Of a stretch of DNA of 22,654 nt, positions 7,126 through 14,168 are shown piece after piece (the stretch's first letter is position 1; the number at the start of each line of letters is the position of its first letter). Below the pieces are notes generated by a model that did not search any database, was not told where the DNA came from, and saw only the letters and a list, made by a program, of their open reading frames with translations. The stretch comes from CAZGYE01 sp964530165 (GTDB lineage: Bacteria; Planctomycetota; Planctomycetia; Planctomycetales; Planctomycetaceae), in contig CAZGYE010000058.1 of assembly GCA_964530165.1 (NCBI GenBank), forward strand, positions 1 through 22,654. Direction: 5' to 3'. The translations under genes were made by a program, and so were the position numbers.

Positions 7126-7521
7126 ATGACCACCGCGATCTCCAGTTCGATGAGACCGGCCAACTTTGCTGACGTTTATCAACCCACCAAGCCGGCTCCG
7201 ACGGACCGGCAACTGCTCCTGCAGGAGACGTTCCAGGATTTTGTAGCCGGCACCTTCTACAAGCAGATGTTAAAAGCGCTCAGGCGGACGCACGGCCAAC
7301 CCGCTTATTTCCACGGCGGGCAGGCGGAGAAAATCTTCCAAAGCCAATTGGATCAACAAGTTGCGGAAAATCTCGCACGCGATCACGGTGCTGCGTTCGC
7401 CGATCCGCTGTTTCAAAGCTTCTTCCGGCAAGTCCGGGCGAAGCAGGGCGACTCGAAATCGCCGCAAGTCCTGTCTCCGTCAGCCGGTTCCGAGACGACC
7501 TCGGCGATCGGCGTGAAATAG
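7126..7521 (+). CDS. flgJ: Rod-binding protein, FlgJ N-terminal domain only
   Basis: A 131-residue protein with the rod-binding/rod-cap domain of FlgJ: LLLQETFQDFVAGTFYKQML then KALRRTH, and YFHGGQAEKIFQSQLDQQVA then ENLARDHGAAFADPLFQSF. The C-terminal muramidase half of enterobacterial FlgJ (total 313 residues) is absent, as in many phyla where a separate lytic enzyme opens the peptidoglycan for the rod. The start at ATG 7126 is chosen because AAGGGAAG precedes it. A TTG at 7063 would overlap the flgI stop and translate the heptamer array into a meaningless leader. The position between flgI and flgN is consistent with rod/ring assembly. Confidence 0.85.
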   Translation: MTTAISSSMRPANFADVYQPTKPAPTDRQLLLQETFQDFVAGTFYKQMLKALRRTHGQPAYFHGGQAEKIFQSQLDQQVAENLARDHGAAFADPLFQSFFRQVRAKQGDSKSPQVLSPSAGSETTSAIGVK

Positions 7522-7614
7522 AACGGAAGATCGAGACCGCGTTCGACCGAAGATAAGAACGAACGGTCGTACGCCGAAATTGCGCGACAGGACCGCAGTC
7601 TCAAGTCAGGGAAG

Positions 7615-8112
7615 ATGCTTTCCATGTCGGCACCACTTTTGAACGAGGTCAAGCAGTTCCTAGAGCGCTTGGAAGCGACACAAGAGGAATTCACTCAACT
7701 GTTCCAACGGAAACGAACAGCGCTCTGTCAGGCCCGAACCGACGAACTGCTACAGATTGCCCAGTCCGAAGCCAGCCTGGCCCAACGACTTCAGGCCGCG
7801 CTCGAACATCGGCAGCGGATTCTTCACGACGCCTGCCAGGAGGGACTTCCCTCCAAATCGCTCTCGGAGCTGGCTGCTACCCTCTCCGGTGACGAACGCG
7901 ATCAGTTCGAATCGCGCATTGAGCGAGCCCGCGGGATGTCCGACCGCATCCGTCAGGAGAGCTGGATTCACTGGATTATTGCACACCGCACTTACAGCCA
8001 CTATACCGAGCTGCTGAATCTGATTGCCAACTGTGGCAAGAAGGCTCCGACTTACAGTCAGAAACCGAGCAAAGAATCGACTGGCGGCGTGATTTTGGAT
8101 GCGTCAATTTAA
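7615..8112 (+). CDS. flgN: FlgN-like export chaperone for FlgK/FlgL
   Basis: A 165-residue, largely helical cytosolic protein. The N-terminal two thirds form coiled-coil heptads (LNEVKQFLERLEATQEEFTQ, and a long helix around LLQIAQSEASLAQRLQAALE). The last part carries SWIHWIIAHRTYSHYTELLN, matching the FlgN pattern where the C-terminal helix binds FlgK and FlgL. Family similarity is loose in FlgN. The call rests on size, helical character and its place immediately before flgK and flgL, its known clients. The start is either ATG 7615 (GGGAAG is adjacent, so spacing is too tight) or ATG 7624 (spacing ~11 nt); the mature fold is unaffected. The 93-bp gap from flgJ shows no heptamer array. Confidence 0.75.
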   Translation: MLSMSAPLLNEVKQFLERLEATQEEFTQLFQRKRTALCQARTDELLQIAQSEASLAQRLQAALEHRQRILHDACQEGLPSKSLSELAATLSGDERDQFESRIERARGMSDRIRQESWIHWIIAHRTYSHYTELLNLIANCGKKAPTYSQKPSKESTGGVILDASI

Positions 8113-8113
8113 G

Positions 8114-8193
8114 AGCCCTCAGCGATCAGCTCTCAGCACTCAGCAGGGGGTTAGGGGTTCAGACGAAGACAAGCTGATGGCTGAAAGCTGAAC
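8114..8193 (+). repeat. Heptanucleotide array upstream of flgK with self-complementary halves
   Basis: AGCCCTC, AGCGATC, AGCTCTC, AGCACTC, AGC (8114-8144) are followed by GGGGTTA, GGGGTTC (8147-8160). Then GCTGATG, GCTGAAA, GCTGAAC (8173-8193). TCAGC recurs at 8119, 8126, 8133 and 8140; its complement GCTGA recurs at 8173, 8180 and 8187, so the halves can pair as an imperfect hairpin at 7-nt intervals. The flgK Shine-Dalgarno (AGGAAG, 8198-8203) lies just outside. Confidence 0.9.
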
Positions 8194-8209
8194 CGATAGG
8201 AAGCGTTCG

Positions 8210-9904
8210 ATGGGACTCAACGCGACGTTGTCCACGGCGGGCCGCACCCTGGAGACGTTCGGCCTGGGCATGCAAGTGGCCGGTCAGAACATCGCCAACG
8301 CGTCCACCCCCGGGTACATTCGCGAAAAATTGCGGCTCGAGCCCAACGAACCGTATGCGATGGGCTCGTTGGTTCTTGGCACGGGGGTAACGGCCGCCGG
8401 CATTCAACAGCAGCTCGACACCTTTCTGGAACAGCGCATTTACACAGCCAACGCCGATTTTCAGTCGTCGAACTCCCTGCAAGCGATCTATCAGCAGTTG
8501 GAGGCGGAAATCCGCGAACTGGGCAACGATGACCTCTCGACCAGTCTGAACCGGTTCCTGGCCGCGATCAACGAGGTCGTCAACCAGCCGGAATCGGGAC
8601 CGTTGCGGCAACTGGTTGTTGAGCAGGGCGGTCAATTGGCCACCGCCGTCGCGTCGTTGCGGACCAGGGTCGACAGTCTGCGCGAGGTGCAGTCGACGCG
8701 CGTCACGTCGTTGGTGGCCGAGGCCAACCAATTGATCGACCGTATTGTCAAATACAACCCGCAGATCTCCGAGCTGGAAGCGAACGGCATGCTCGAAAGC
8801 GACGCCGGCGCCCTGCGGACGCTGCGTTACAACGCTCTGAATCGGCTTTCGGAAATCATTCCCATTCGATTCAACGAGCGGACGGACGGTTCCGTCGACG
8901 TGTTCACCGGTACCAACACGCTCATTCTTGGCGGCGAAAAGCAGCACCTGGAAACCTATTCCAAGATCGACCGCGGTGTAGACGTCACCTATGCCCGGTT
9001 GTCGGACACGGGCGCGGACCTATCGGCAGCGGGTGGTGAACTACGGGGAATTATCGACGGACGCGACCAGGTGCTGGGAGGCTTTCTCGACGATTTGGAC
9101 GCGTTGACGTCCAACCTGATCTTTGAATTCAACCGGATTCATTCGTCGGGCGAGGGATTGCGAGGGTTTGAAACGCTGACGGCCCAAACCAGGGTTCTTG
9201 ACCAGACCGCCGCGTTGAACGCCGCCGGTTTGGACTTCACCCCGACTCACGGCAGCTTTCAATTCAAGGTCACGAACACGTCCACTGACATTACCAAAAC
9301 GACCAACATCGCCATCGATCTGGACGGCATCGGAGCCGACACCAGCCTGCAAGATCTGCGAGACGCCCTGGACGCCGTCGAGGGCGTCACAGCCACAATC
9401 ACTGCGACCGGCCGGCTGAAGATCGACGCCGCGAGCCCCTTCGAGTTTCGTTTCGCCGACGACACCAGCGGAATTCTGGCCGGTTTGGGCGTCAACACGT
9501 TTTTCACCGGCGCCAACTCGGCCAACATCGGTGTGAATTCCGTCGTCGAGGGCAATGACGCGTTCTTCGCCACGTCGCTGGGCGGCGGACCTGCCGACGG
9601 AAGCAACGCCGTCCGACTCGCTGGGTTCGTCGACAACCCCGTCGAGGAACTTTCCGGCGCGAATCTCAGCGACTTTTACGATACGGCGATTATGTCGGTC
9701 GCACAATCCTCCGCCAGGGAAACCGCGGTGGCCGACGGGTTCAACAGTTTTCTGCAGTCGCTGAGGAACCAGCGCGAGCAATTCTCGGGCGTCAGCCTGG
9801 ACGAAGAAGCCATCAAGATGATCGAATTCCAGCACGCATTTCAGGCGGCCGCCCGATTGGTCAGCACCGTCGATGAACTCTTCACGATCTTGTTGAACAT
9901 GTAA
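8210..9904 (+). CDS. flgK: Flagellar hook-associated protein 1, FlgK
   Basis: FlgK is the first hook-filament junction protein. At 564 residues it compares with 547 in E. coli. The N-terminal D0 motif MGLNATLSTAGRTLETFGLG with QVAGQNIANASTPGYIREKL is diagnostic. The C-terminal D0 has GVSLDEEAIKMIEFQHAFQA, AARLVSTVDELFTILLNM. Between them are the family segments LSTSLNRFLAAINEVVNQPE, YNPQISELEANGMLESDAGA and LGGFLDDLDALTSNLIFEFN. Residues ~349-440 look like a flagellin-IN-type inserted domain (FQFKVTNTST, DLRDALDAVEGVTATITATG, FADDTSGILAGLGV). ATG 8210 is preceded by AGGAAG. The stop codon lies within the heptamer array that also contains the flgL start. Exported by the flagellar type III apparatus with the help of FlgN encoded just upstream. 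Confidence 0.96.
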   Translation: MGLNATLSTAGRTLETFGLGMQVAGQNIANASTPGYIREKLRLEPNEPYAMGSLVLGTGVTAAGIQQQLDTFLEQRIYTANADFQSSNSLQAIYQQLEAEIRELGNDDLSTSLNRFLAAINEVVNQPESGPLRQLVVEQGGQLATAVASLRTRVDSLREVQSTRVTSLVAEANQLIDRIVKYNPQISELEANGMLESDAGALRTLRYNALNRLSEIIPIRFNERTDGSVDVFTGTNTLILGGEKQHLETYSKIDRGVDVTYARLSDTGADLSAAGGELRGIIDGRDQVLGGFLDDLDALTSNLIFEFNRIHSSGEGLRGFETLTAQTRVLDQTAALNAAGLDFTPTHGSFQFKVTNTSTDITKTTNIAIDLDGIGADTSLQDLRDALDAVEGVTATITATGRLKIDAASPFEFRFADDTSGILAGLGVNTFFTGANSANIGVNSVVEGNDAFFATSLGGGPADGSNAVRLAGFVDNPVEELSGANLSDFYDTAIMSVAQSSARETAVADGFNSFLQSLRNQREQFSGVSLDEEAIKMIEFQHAFQAAARLVSTVDELFTILLNM

Positions 9905-9937
9905 CCCCTAACCCATGACCCCTAACCTATGACCATC
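9903..9937 (+). repeat. Heptanucleotide array spanning the flgK stop and flgL start
   Basis: Five units in 7-nt register: AACCCCT, AACCCAT, GACCCCT, AACCTAT, GACCATC. The array includes part of the flgK TAA (9902-9904) and the whole flgL ATG (9929-9931). AACCCCTAACCC (9903-9914) is the exact reverse complement of 8148-8159 in the array before flgK, so flgK is flanked by a 12-bp inverted pair. Confidence 0.85.
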
Positions 9938-11872
9938 GGTGCGATTTTAGCGGGACGAGTTCCGTCGACGCTGGTTGCCAGCCGGCTGAGGAGCAATCTA
10001 CAGCAAAATCTGGGTCTGCTGGCTCGGCTACAGGACCAAATTTCCACCGGGCAGAAATTCTTTTTGCCCAGCGAGGCGCCCGCCGCCGCCATCCGCACTA
10101 TTGCGGTCCAGAAAATGCTCGAGCGCAAAGAGCAAATACAGGCGAACGTGACGACCGATCGTTCGCTGCTCAGCGCCACCGAGTCGGCCCTGGCGTCGGT
10201 CAGCGACGTCTTGAATCAAGCGAAATCGTTTGTGTTGGCCGGCGTCGGAGATACCACGGACGCCGCGACAAAAGAGGCCATGGCCCAGCAAACCGAAACG
10301 CTGATCACGCAGGTGCTTGACGCCGCCAACACGAAGTTCCGCGGACGGTTTCTGTTCGGCGGCAGCAACAGCCTGACCGCGCCGTTTGAATACGTCGGCG
10401 ACCAAACCGTGCGCTATAACGGTGACGGTCATCAGGTCGATTCGTTCATCGATCTGAGCAGTTTGATGGCAAACAACGTCGACGGCAAAACCGCTTTCGG
10501 CGCCACCACGCCGCCGGTGGGAAGCGACGTCAATCCGGCATTGACGTTCGACACCAAGATCGCCGACCTGCATGGGGGCGCGGGGGTGGAGCTGGGTTCG
10601 ATCGTGGTGACGCTCGATGACCCAGGAATCCCGGCCACGATCACACACTCCGTCGATCTCTCCGGTGCAGAGACGATCCGGGACATCAAGACCATTCTCC
10701 AGGACGCGTGGGGCGGAGAACCAATCACACTGGACGTCAGCATCGACCCGGCAAGCAATTTCGGCCTGCAGCTGCAGCCGTCCAGCGGAACCGTCGCCGT
10801 CAGCGATCCTTCGAGTTCAACCGTCGCCGCCGACCTGGGTATCGCCAGCGCAGCCGTAACGACGATCAACGGCAGCGACCTCGATCCGCGACTGACGCTG
10901 CTGACGCCGTTGTCGGCCCTGAACGGCGGAAACGGAGTCGCGCAGACACCCGGCCAGGGATTGCTGATGACCAACGGCGGTCAAACCAAAGCGGTCGACA
11001 TCTCCGATCCGGCCATCACGACGGTCGAAGACCTGCTGAACACGATTCTTCTCGCCGAGCCGGACCTTGAGGTGGGCATCAACGAGACCGGCAACGGGCT
11101 GGCGATTTCCAGCCGGTTGAGCGGGGCAACTTTCTCGATCGGCGAAAACGGCGACACGTCGGCGACCGATCTGGGCATTCGCACGTTGACCGGCGGTACA
11201 TTGCTCGCGGATCTGAATCTCGGTTTGGGCGTCCCGGTGCAAACCGGCGGCGGAAACGCCCCCATCAACCTGGAGATCACCCGCCGCGACGCTGTGACGG
11301 TCCTCATCGACGTCAGCGATACGCAAACTCTCCAGCAAGTCATCGACGCGATTGATGCCGATCCGGGGTTGTCGGCGTCGCTTTCTACCGTTGGGAACGG
11401 CATCACCATCACCGACGACACCGGCGGCACCGGGCCGTTGAGGGTCAAGACCGATGCGGTTTCCTCCGGACTGGGGATTGCCGGAGAAGTCGTCACTCCG
11501 GGCGATCCGCTCCTCGGCGCCGACACCAATCCGCTGGAAGCCACCGGCGTGCTGAACATCCTCATCGGCTTGAGAAACGCGTTGAGCCAGGGCAACGACA
11601 GTCAGTTCCAACGGCTGGCAGGGCTCATCGACAAAGAGAGTGAGCGGTTTACCCTGGTCCGCGGCGAAGTGGGCAGCCGACTCCAATTGCTCGAACAGGT
11701 CGAAAACCGTTTGCTTGATGAGAATATCCTGCTGCACCAGTCCCTTTCGGAAGAATTCGACGTCAACCTGACCGAGGCGATTACGCAAGTAGCCCACACG
11801 CAAACGACGCTGGAAGCGACCCTAAAAATCACCGCCTCGACCCTACAGTTGAGCCTCTTCTCGTTCCTCTAA
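9929..11872 (+). CDS. flgL: Flagellar hook-associated protein 3, FlgL, with three inserted repeat domains
   Basis: The second junction protein, at 647 residues about twice E. coli FlgL (317). The flagellin-like N-terminus (residues ~1-150) has LARLQDQISTGQKFFLPSEA and TKFRGRFLFGGSNS. The C-terminus (~540-647) has LLEQVENRLLDENILLHQSL then SEEFDVNLTEAITQVAHTQT, as in flagellin/FlgL D0-D1. Between them lie three tandem ~100-residue repeats, at about 208-305, 319-417 and 423-517. Each has a DLNxG-like opening, a Ser/Asp-Thr-Ile/Leu-x-Asp helix and an LGI ending, a flagellin-IN-like pattern. No Shine-Dalgarno precedes the ATG; the leader is the repeat array. A 5-codon frame (9915-9932) ends in TGA overlapping this ATG (ATGA), so coupling with upstream translation is possible. 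Last gene of the flagellar run. Confidence 0.92.
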   Translation: MTIGAILAGRVPSTLVASRLRSNLQQNLGLLARLQDQISTGQKFFLPSEAPAAAIRTIAVQKMLERKEQIQANVTTDRSLLSATESALASVSDVLNQAKSFVLAGVGDTTDAATKEAMAQQTETLITQVLDAANTKFRGRFLFGGSNSLTAPFEYVGDQTVRYNGDGHQVDSFIDLSSLMANNVDGKTAFGATTPPVGSDVNPALTFDTKIADLHGGAGVELGSIVVTLDDPGIPATITHSVDLSGAETIRDIKTILQDAWGGEPITLDVSIDPASNFGLQLQPSSGTVAVSDPSSSTVAADLGIASAAVTTINGSDLDPRLTLLTPLSALNGGNGVAQTPGQGLLMTNGGQTKAVDISDPAITTVEDLLNTILLAEPDLEVGINETGNGLAISSRLSGATFSIGENGDTSATDLGIRTLTGGTLLADLNLGLGVPVQTGGGNAPINLEITRRDAVTVLIDVSDTQTLQQVIDAIDADPGLSASLSTVGNGITITDDTGGTGPLRVKTDAVSSGLGIAGEVVTPGDPLLGADTNPLEATGVLNILIGLRNALSQGNDSQFQRLAGLIDKESERFTLVRGEVGSRLQLLEQVENRLLDENILLHQSLSEEFDVNLTEAITQVAHTQTTLEATLKITASTLQLSLFSFL

Positions 11873-12260
11873 ATGAAAATGGGGAACTACCGGACAACAT
11901 GGGGTGTTTCGAGAACAGCGCGATTCCCAACTTCTCAGTCTCCGTACCGAACCTTCGGTCCTAGGCTACCGTCTGCACGGTCAAACCGCTTTGTTGCAAA
12001 GTGGCAGTCGAAACAACCTCCGTCACCCTCCGTATTGGTACAAGTTGAGTTGTTGTCCGGTAGGGTTCCCCGAGGCCCTACGCGAAGGACCTAGACTATC
12101 CGCTGCGACGAGGGTGTCAACGATAAACGGAGAAAAAAAACAGAAGATTTTCGGGTTGGCCGGGGCAGGCTTTCCAGCCTGCCCCGGCCAACCGGCAGGC
12201 TGGAAAGCCTGCCCCACGACATCGGCTGACGCAAGTCCTCGGCTTGAGCGACCGGGGCGG
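11873..12260. other. 388-bp convergent non-coding region between flgL and hisB, with clustered hairpins
   Basis: No convincing coding frame. Perfect small hairpins occur in series: ACCGAA/TTCGGT with a 2-nt loop (11946-11959), ACCGT/ACGGT with a 4-nt loop (11968-11981), CTTTG/CAAAG with a 3-nt loop (11989-12001), and GTAGGG/CCCTAC (12060-12081). An A8 run (12133-12140) and the long palindromic element (12154-12215) follow. It may hold terminators for both converging units or a structured RNA. Confidence 0.5.
12154..12215. repeat. Long inverted-repeat (REP/MITE-like) element, copy 1
   Basis: A 22-bp arm (12162-12183) and its exact reverse complement (12194-12215) surround a 10-nt spacer. The left arm is itself self-complementary and, with flanks, forms a perfect 18-bp stem with a TTCC loop (12154-12171 with 12176-12193). 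The right half forms an 8-bp stem with a GGAA loop (12194-12213). Read on the minus strand, a T8 run (12140-12133) lies 13 nt beyond, so it could also end hisB transcription. The core matches copy 2 at 18974-19031. Confidence 0.9.
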
Positions 12261-12848
12261 TTACAACGTGCCTTTCGAGGACGGCACACCCTGCTGCCGG
12301 GGGTCGATCGTGACGGCCTGCCGCAGCGCGCGGGCGGTTGCTTTGAAGATGGCTTCGGCAAGGTGGTGGCTGTTGTCGCCGTGGTGTGACACCAGATGCA
12401 GATTCATCAGTGCATTGGCGGAAACCGCTTGCCAGAAAACCTCGACCAACTGGACGTCAAACTCCCCAATTTTCTCCGTGGGAAACTCGGCCCGCTGCAC
12501 GAATGCCATGCGGCCCCCCAGGTCCAGCGCCGAAGTGACCAACGTCTCTTCCATCGGCAGCGTCATGCTGCCGTAACGGGTGATGCCGCTCTTATCGCCC
12601 AGCGCCTCGGCCAACGCTTTGCCGAAACAGATGCCGACGTCCTCGACCGTGTGATGCTGGTCGACTTTCAGATCGCCCTCGGCTTCGACCTGCAGATCGA
12701 TCAACGAGTGCTTCGCCAGCAACGTGAGCATGTGGTCGAAAAAACCGGCCCCCGTGTCGATCTTCGCCTGGCCCGTGCCGTCGAGGTCCAGTTGAAGCTT
12801 GATGTTGGTCTCGGCAGTCTGCCGGCTGATCGAAGAGGTCCGTGGCAT
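12261..12848 (-). CDS. hisB: Imidazoleglycerol-phosphate dehydratase HisB
   Basis: Catalyses dehydration of imidazole glycerol phosphate to imidazole acetol phosphate, step six of histidine biosynthesis, in the cytosol. The 195-residue monofunctional form matches the family length (~195-200). It opens with SISRQTAETNIKLQLDLDGTG. Two metal-binding His-rich motifs follow, FFDHMLTLLAKHSLIDLQV with DQHHTVEDVGICFGKAL, and the second copy LHLVSHHGDNSHHLAEAIFK. The C-terminus GVPSSKGTL corresponds to the usual PSTKGxL end. These duplicated HHxxD/E motifs hold the two Mn ions. It lies last in a thiS-thiG-hisB run on the minus strand, 60 bp after thiG; no other his gene is in view. No phosphatase domain (unlike E. 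coli HisB). Confidence 0.97.
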   Translation of the reverse strand: MPRTSSISRQTAETNIKLQLDLDGTGQAKIDTGAGFFDHMLTLLAKHSLIDLQVEAEGDLKVDQHHTVEDVGICFGKALAEALGDKSGITRYGSMTLPMEETLVTSALDLGGRMAFVQRAEFPTEKIGEFDVQLVEVFWQAVSANALMNLHLVSHHGDNSHHLAEAIFKATARALRQAVTIDPRQQGVPSSKGTL

Positions 12849-12872
12849 GGGTTGGCTCGGTTGTGTCGAACA

Positions 12873-12893
12873 GTTGAGAGTCGAGAGTCGGAT
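12873..12893 (-). repeat. Short heptanucleotide array between thiG and hisB
   Basis: Three units on the plus strand: GTTGAGA, GTCGAGA, GTCGGAT, i.e. GACTCTC-type units on the coding strand. They occupy about a third of the 60-bp gap upstream of hisB. GTTGAGA is also the first unit of the array at 18878. Confidence 0.7.
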
Positions 12894-12908
12894 GATCTGA
12901 AGTTTGTG

Positions 12909-13748
12909 CTATCGGCGCCCGCCGGAAGCAACGACGCCCTCCAAAGGGCTGGAGGCGGTCGCATAGAGTTTTTTCGGAATTCGTCCCGCCCGCGAAGCCT
13001 TCCGGCCGGAAATGCAAGCGAGTTTCATGGCTTCGGCCATCGTCAGCGGATCGTCGGCGCCGGCGATGCCCGTGTTGAGCAGCACGCCGTCGCAACCAAG
13101 CTCCATGGCGAAGCTGACGTCGCTGGCGGTTCCCACTCCCGCGTCGACAATGACCGGATATTCGGGATCGTCCTTTTTCAGGTACTCCAGGCAGATGCGG
13201 ATGTTGTTCGGATTCAGGATTCCTTGCCCGCTGCCGATGGGACTGCCGGCCGGCATCACCGAGGTGGCTCCGGCCTCTTTCAGCCGCCGGGCCGTGATCG
13301 GATCGTCGGTAGTGTAGCAGAGCACCTGAAACCCCTCGCCGACCAGCTTTTCGGTCGCGTCCACGGTCGCCACCGGGTCGGGCAGCAGCGTCTTCTTGTC
13401 GCCGAGCACCTCCAGCTTGACCCAATCGGCGCCGGGATTTTCGAGACCCTCAAGGATTTCGCGGCCCATGCGCGCCACGCGGAGCGCATCTTCGGTGGAG
13501 AAACAGCCGGCCGTGTTCGGCAGAATGGTGTAACGGTCGAGAGCGATGAAGTCGAGGATGTTGCGGCCCTCGGCGTCGACCAGCCGTTCACGACGCACGG
13601 CTACCGTGATCACTTCCGCCCCGCTGGAGTCCAGGCAGTCGCGCATCAGGCGGTAGGTCGCGTATTTCCCGGTCCCCACAATCAGCCGAGACGCGAACGA
13701 ATGGCTGCCGAGAACAAGGGGAGTATCGCTTCGTGAATCGGTTGCCAT
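12909..13748 (-). CDS. thiG: Thiazole synthase ThiG
   Basis: Forms the thiazole phosphate moiety of thiamine from 1-deoxy-D-xylulose 5-phosphate, dehydroglycine and ThiS thiocarboxylate. 279 residues from ATG 13748, preceded by the strong Shine-Dalgarno GGAGGAT. The frame stays open much further upstream (to 14036), but that part overlaps thiS and looks like shadow. Motifs: FASRLIVGTGKYATYRLMRD, then AEVITVAVRRERL, LPNTAGCFSTEDALRVARMG. The Schiff-base lysine is in WVKLEVLGD (Lys111). The phosphate-binding end is VIVDAGVGTASDVSFAMELG, CDGVLLNTGIAGADDP. TIM-barrel family, slightly longer than the usual ~256. It starts 5 nt after the thiS stop, so translation is probably coupled. Confidence 0.97.
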   Translation of the reverse strand: MATDSRSDTPLVLGSHSFASRLIVGTGKYATYRLMRDCLDSSGAEVITVAVRRERLVDAEGRNILDFIALDRYTILPNTAGCFSTEDALRVARMGREILEGLENPGADWVKLEVLGDKKTLLPDPVATVDATEKLVGEGFQVLCYTTDDPITARRLKEAGATSVMPAGSPIGSGQGILNPNNIRICLEYLKKDDPEYPVIVDAGVGTASDVSFAMELGCDGVLLNTGIAGADDPLTMAEAMKLACISGRKASRAGRIPKKLYATASSPLEGVVASGGRR

Positions 13749-13753
13749 GCTGT

Positions 13754-13954
13754 TTATCCTCCGCCGACCAGTGTCACAATCTCCAGCCGATCGCCCGGTT
13801 CCAGCACGCAATCGGCGTGGTCGGCACGTGGCACGATCTGGAGATTCCGCTCGACGGCGACGTAGCGCGGCTGCATGGAAAGCTGCCTGAGCAGCTCCGC
13901 CACGCTCGTGCCGGGCTTGATGTCTTCTAGTTTCTCGTTGACGGTGATTTCCAT
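13754..13954 (-). CDS. thiS: Sulfur carrier protein ThiS
   Basis: A 66-residue ubiquitin-like sulfur carrier. It begins MEITVNEKLEDIKPGTSVAE, followed by LLRQLSMQPRYVAVERN, and ends VTLVGGG. The C-terminal Gly-Gly is adenylated and converted to a thiocarboxylate, the sulfur donor to ThiG. The VGGG end is like B. subtilis ThiS. The start at 13954 is chosen because GGAAGAAGG precedes it and the encoded N-terminus is the family beta strand; a GTG-initiated or ATG 13981 extension adds an unconserved basic tail. First gene of thiS-thiG-hisB. I see no TPP riboswitch signature in the leader. Confidence 0.95.
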   Translation of the reverse strand: MEITVNEKLEDIKPGTSVAELLRQLSMQPRYVAVERNLQIVPRADHADCVLEPGDRLEIVTLVGGG

Positions 13955-14090
13955 CGAGGCCTTCTTCCACCGGACACCCAACGATCAACCCACTATCGAA
14001 AGTGTAGGGCTGCTGCCGAAAAGGGTCAAGCATCACACGGTTGTCCCTTCAACGCGAGCGGTTGAAAGATTCTGCACCGAAACGCTATTG

Positions 14091-14119
14091 TTGTCCAGCC
14101 AGGAGTTTGTCAACATAAG
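14091..14119 (+). promoter_or_regulatory. Possible sigma-70-type promoter for the PDZ protein gene
   Basis: TTGTCC (14091-14096), 17-nt spacer, CATAAG (14114-14119): each box matches 4 of 6 consensus bases at ideal spacing, about 50 bp before the GTG start. A TTGACA lies on the opposite strand in the same interval (14113-14108), but without a good -10 for thiS. This is pattern only. Confidence 0.22.
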
Positions 14120-14168
14120 AGTCAACAGAAAGTCGAAATGCTGAAATGCTTCTGAGGGAGACACACGA

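Noticed and set aside
3854..9937. Interpretation of the arrays as CRISPR
   Set aside because: Units are 7 bp, directly abutting, with no spacers of 30-40 nt and no cas genes in the window.
12909..14036. 375-codon open frame extending thiG upstream
   Set aside because: The extra ~96 residues are Arg-rich low-complexity sequence overlapping thiS in another frame. ThiG begins at 13748 behind a strong Shine-Dalgarno.
13955..14168. TPP riboswitch in front of thiS
   Set aside because: I looked for the conserved CTGAGA and GGCGNAGGGA-type elements on the minus strand and did not find them.
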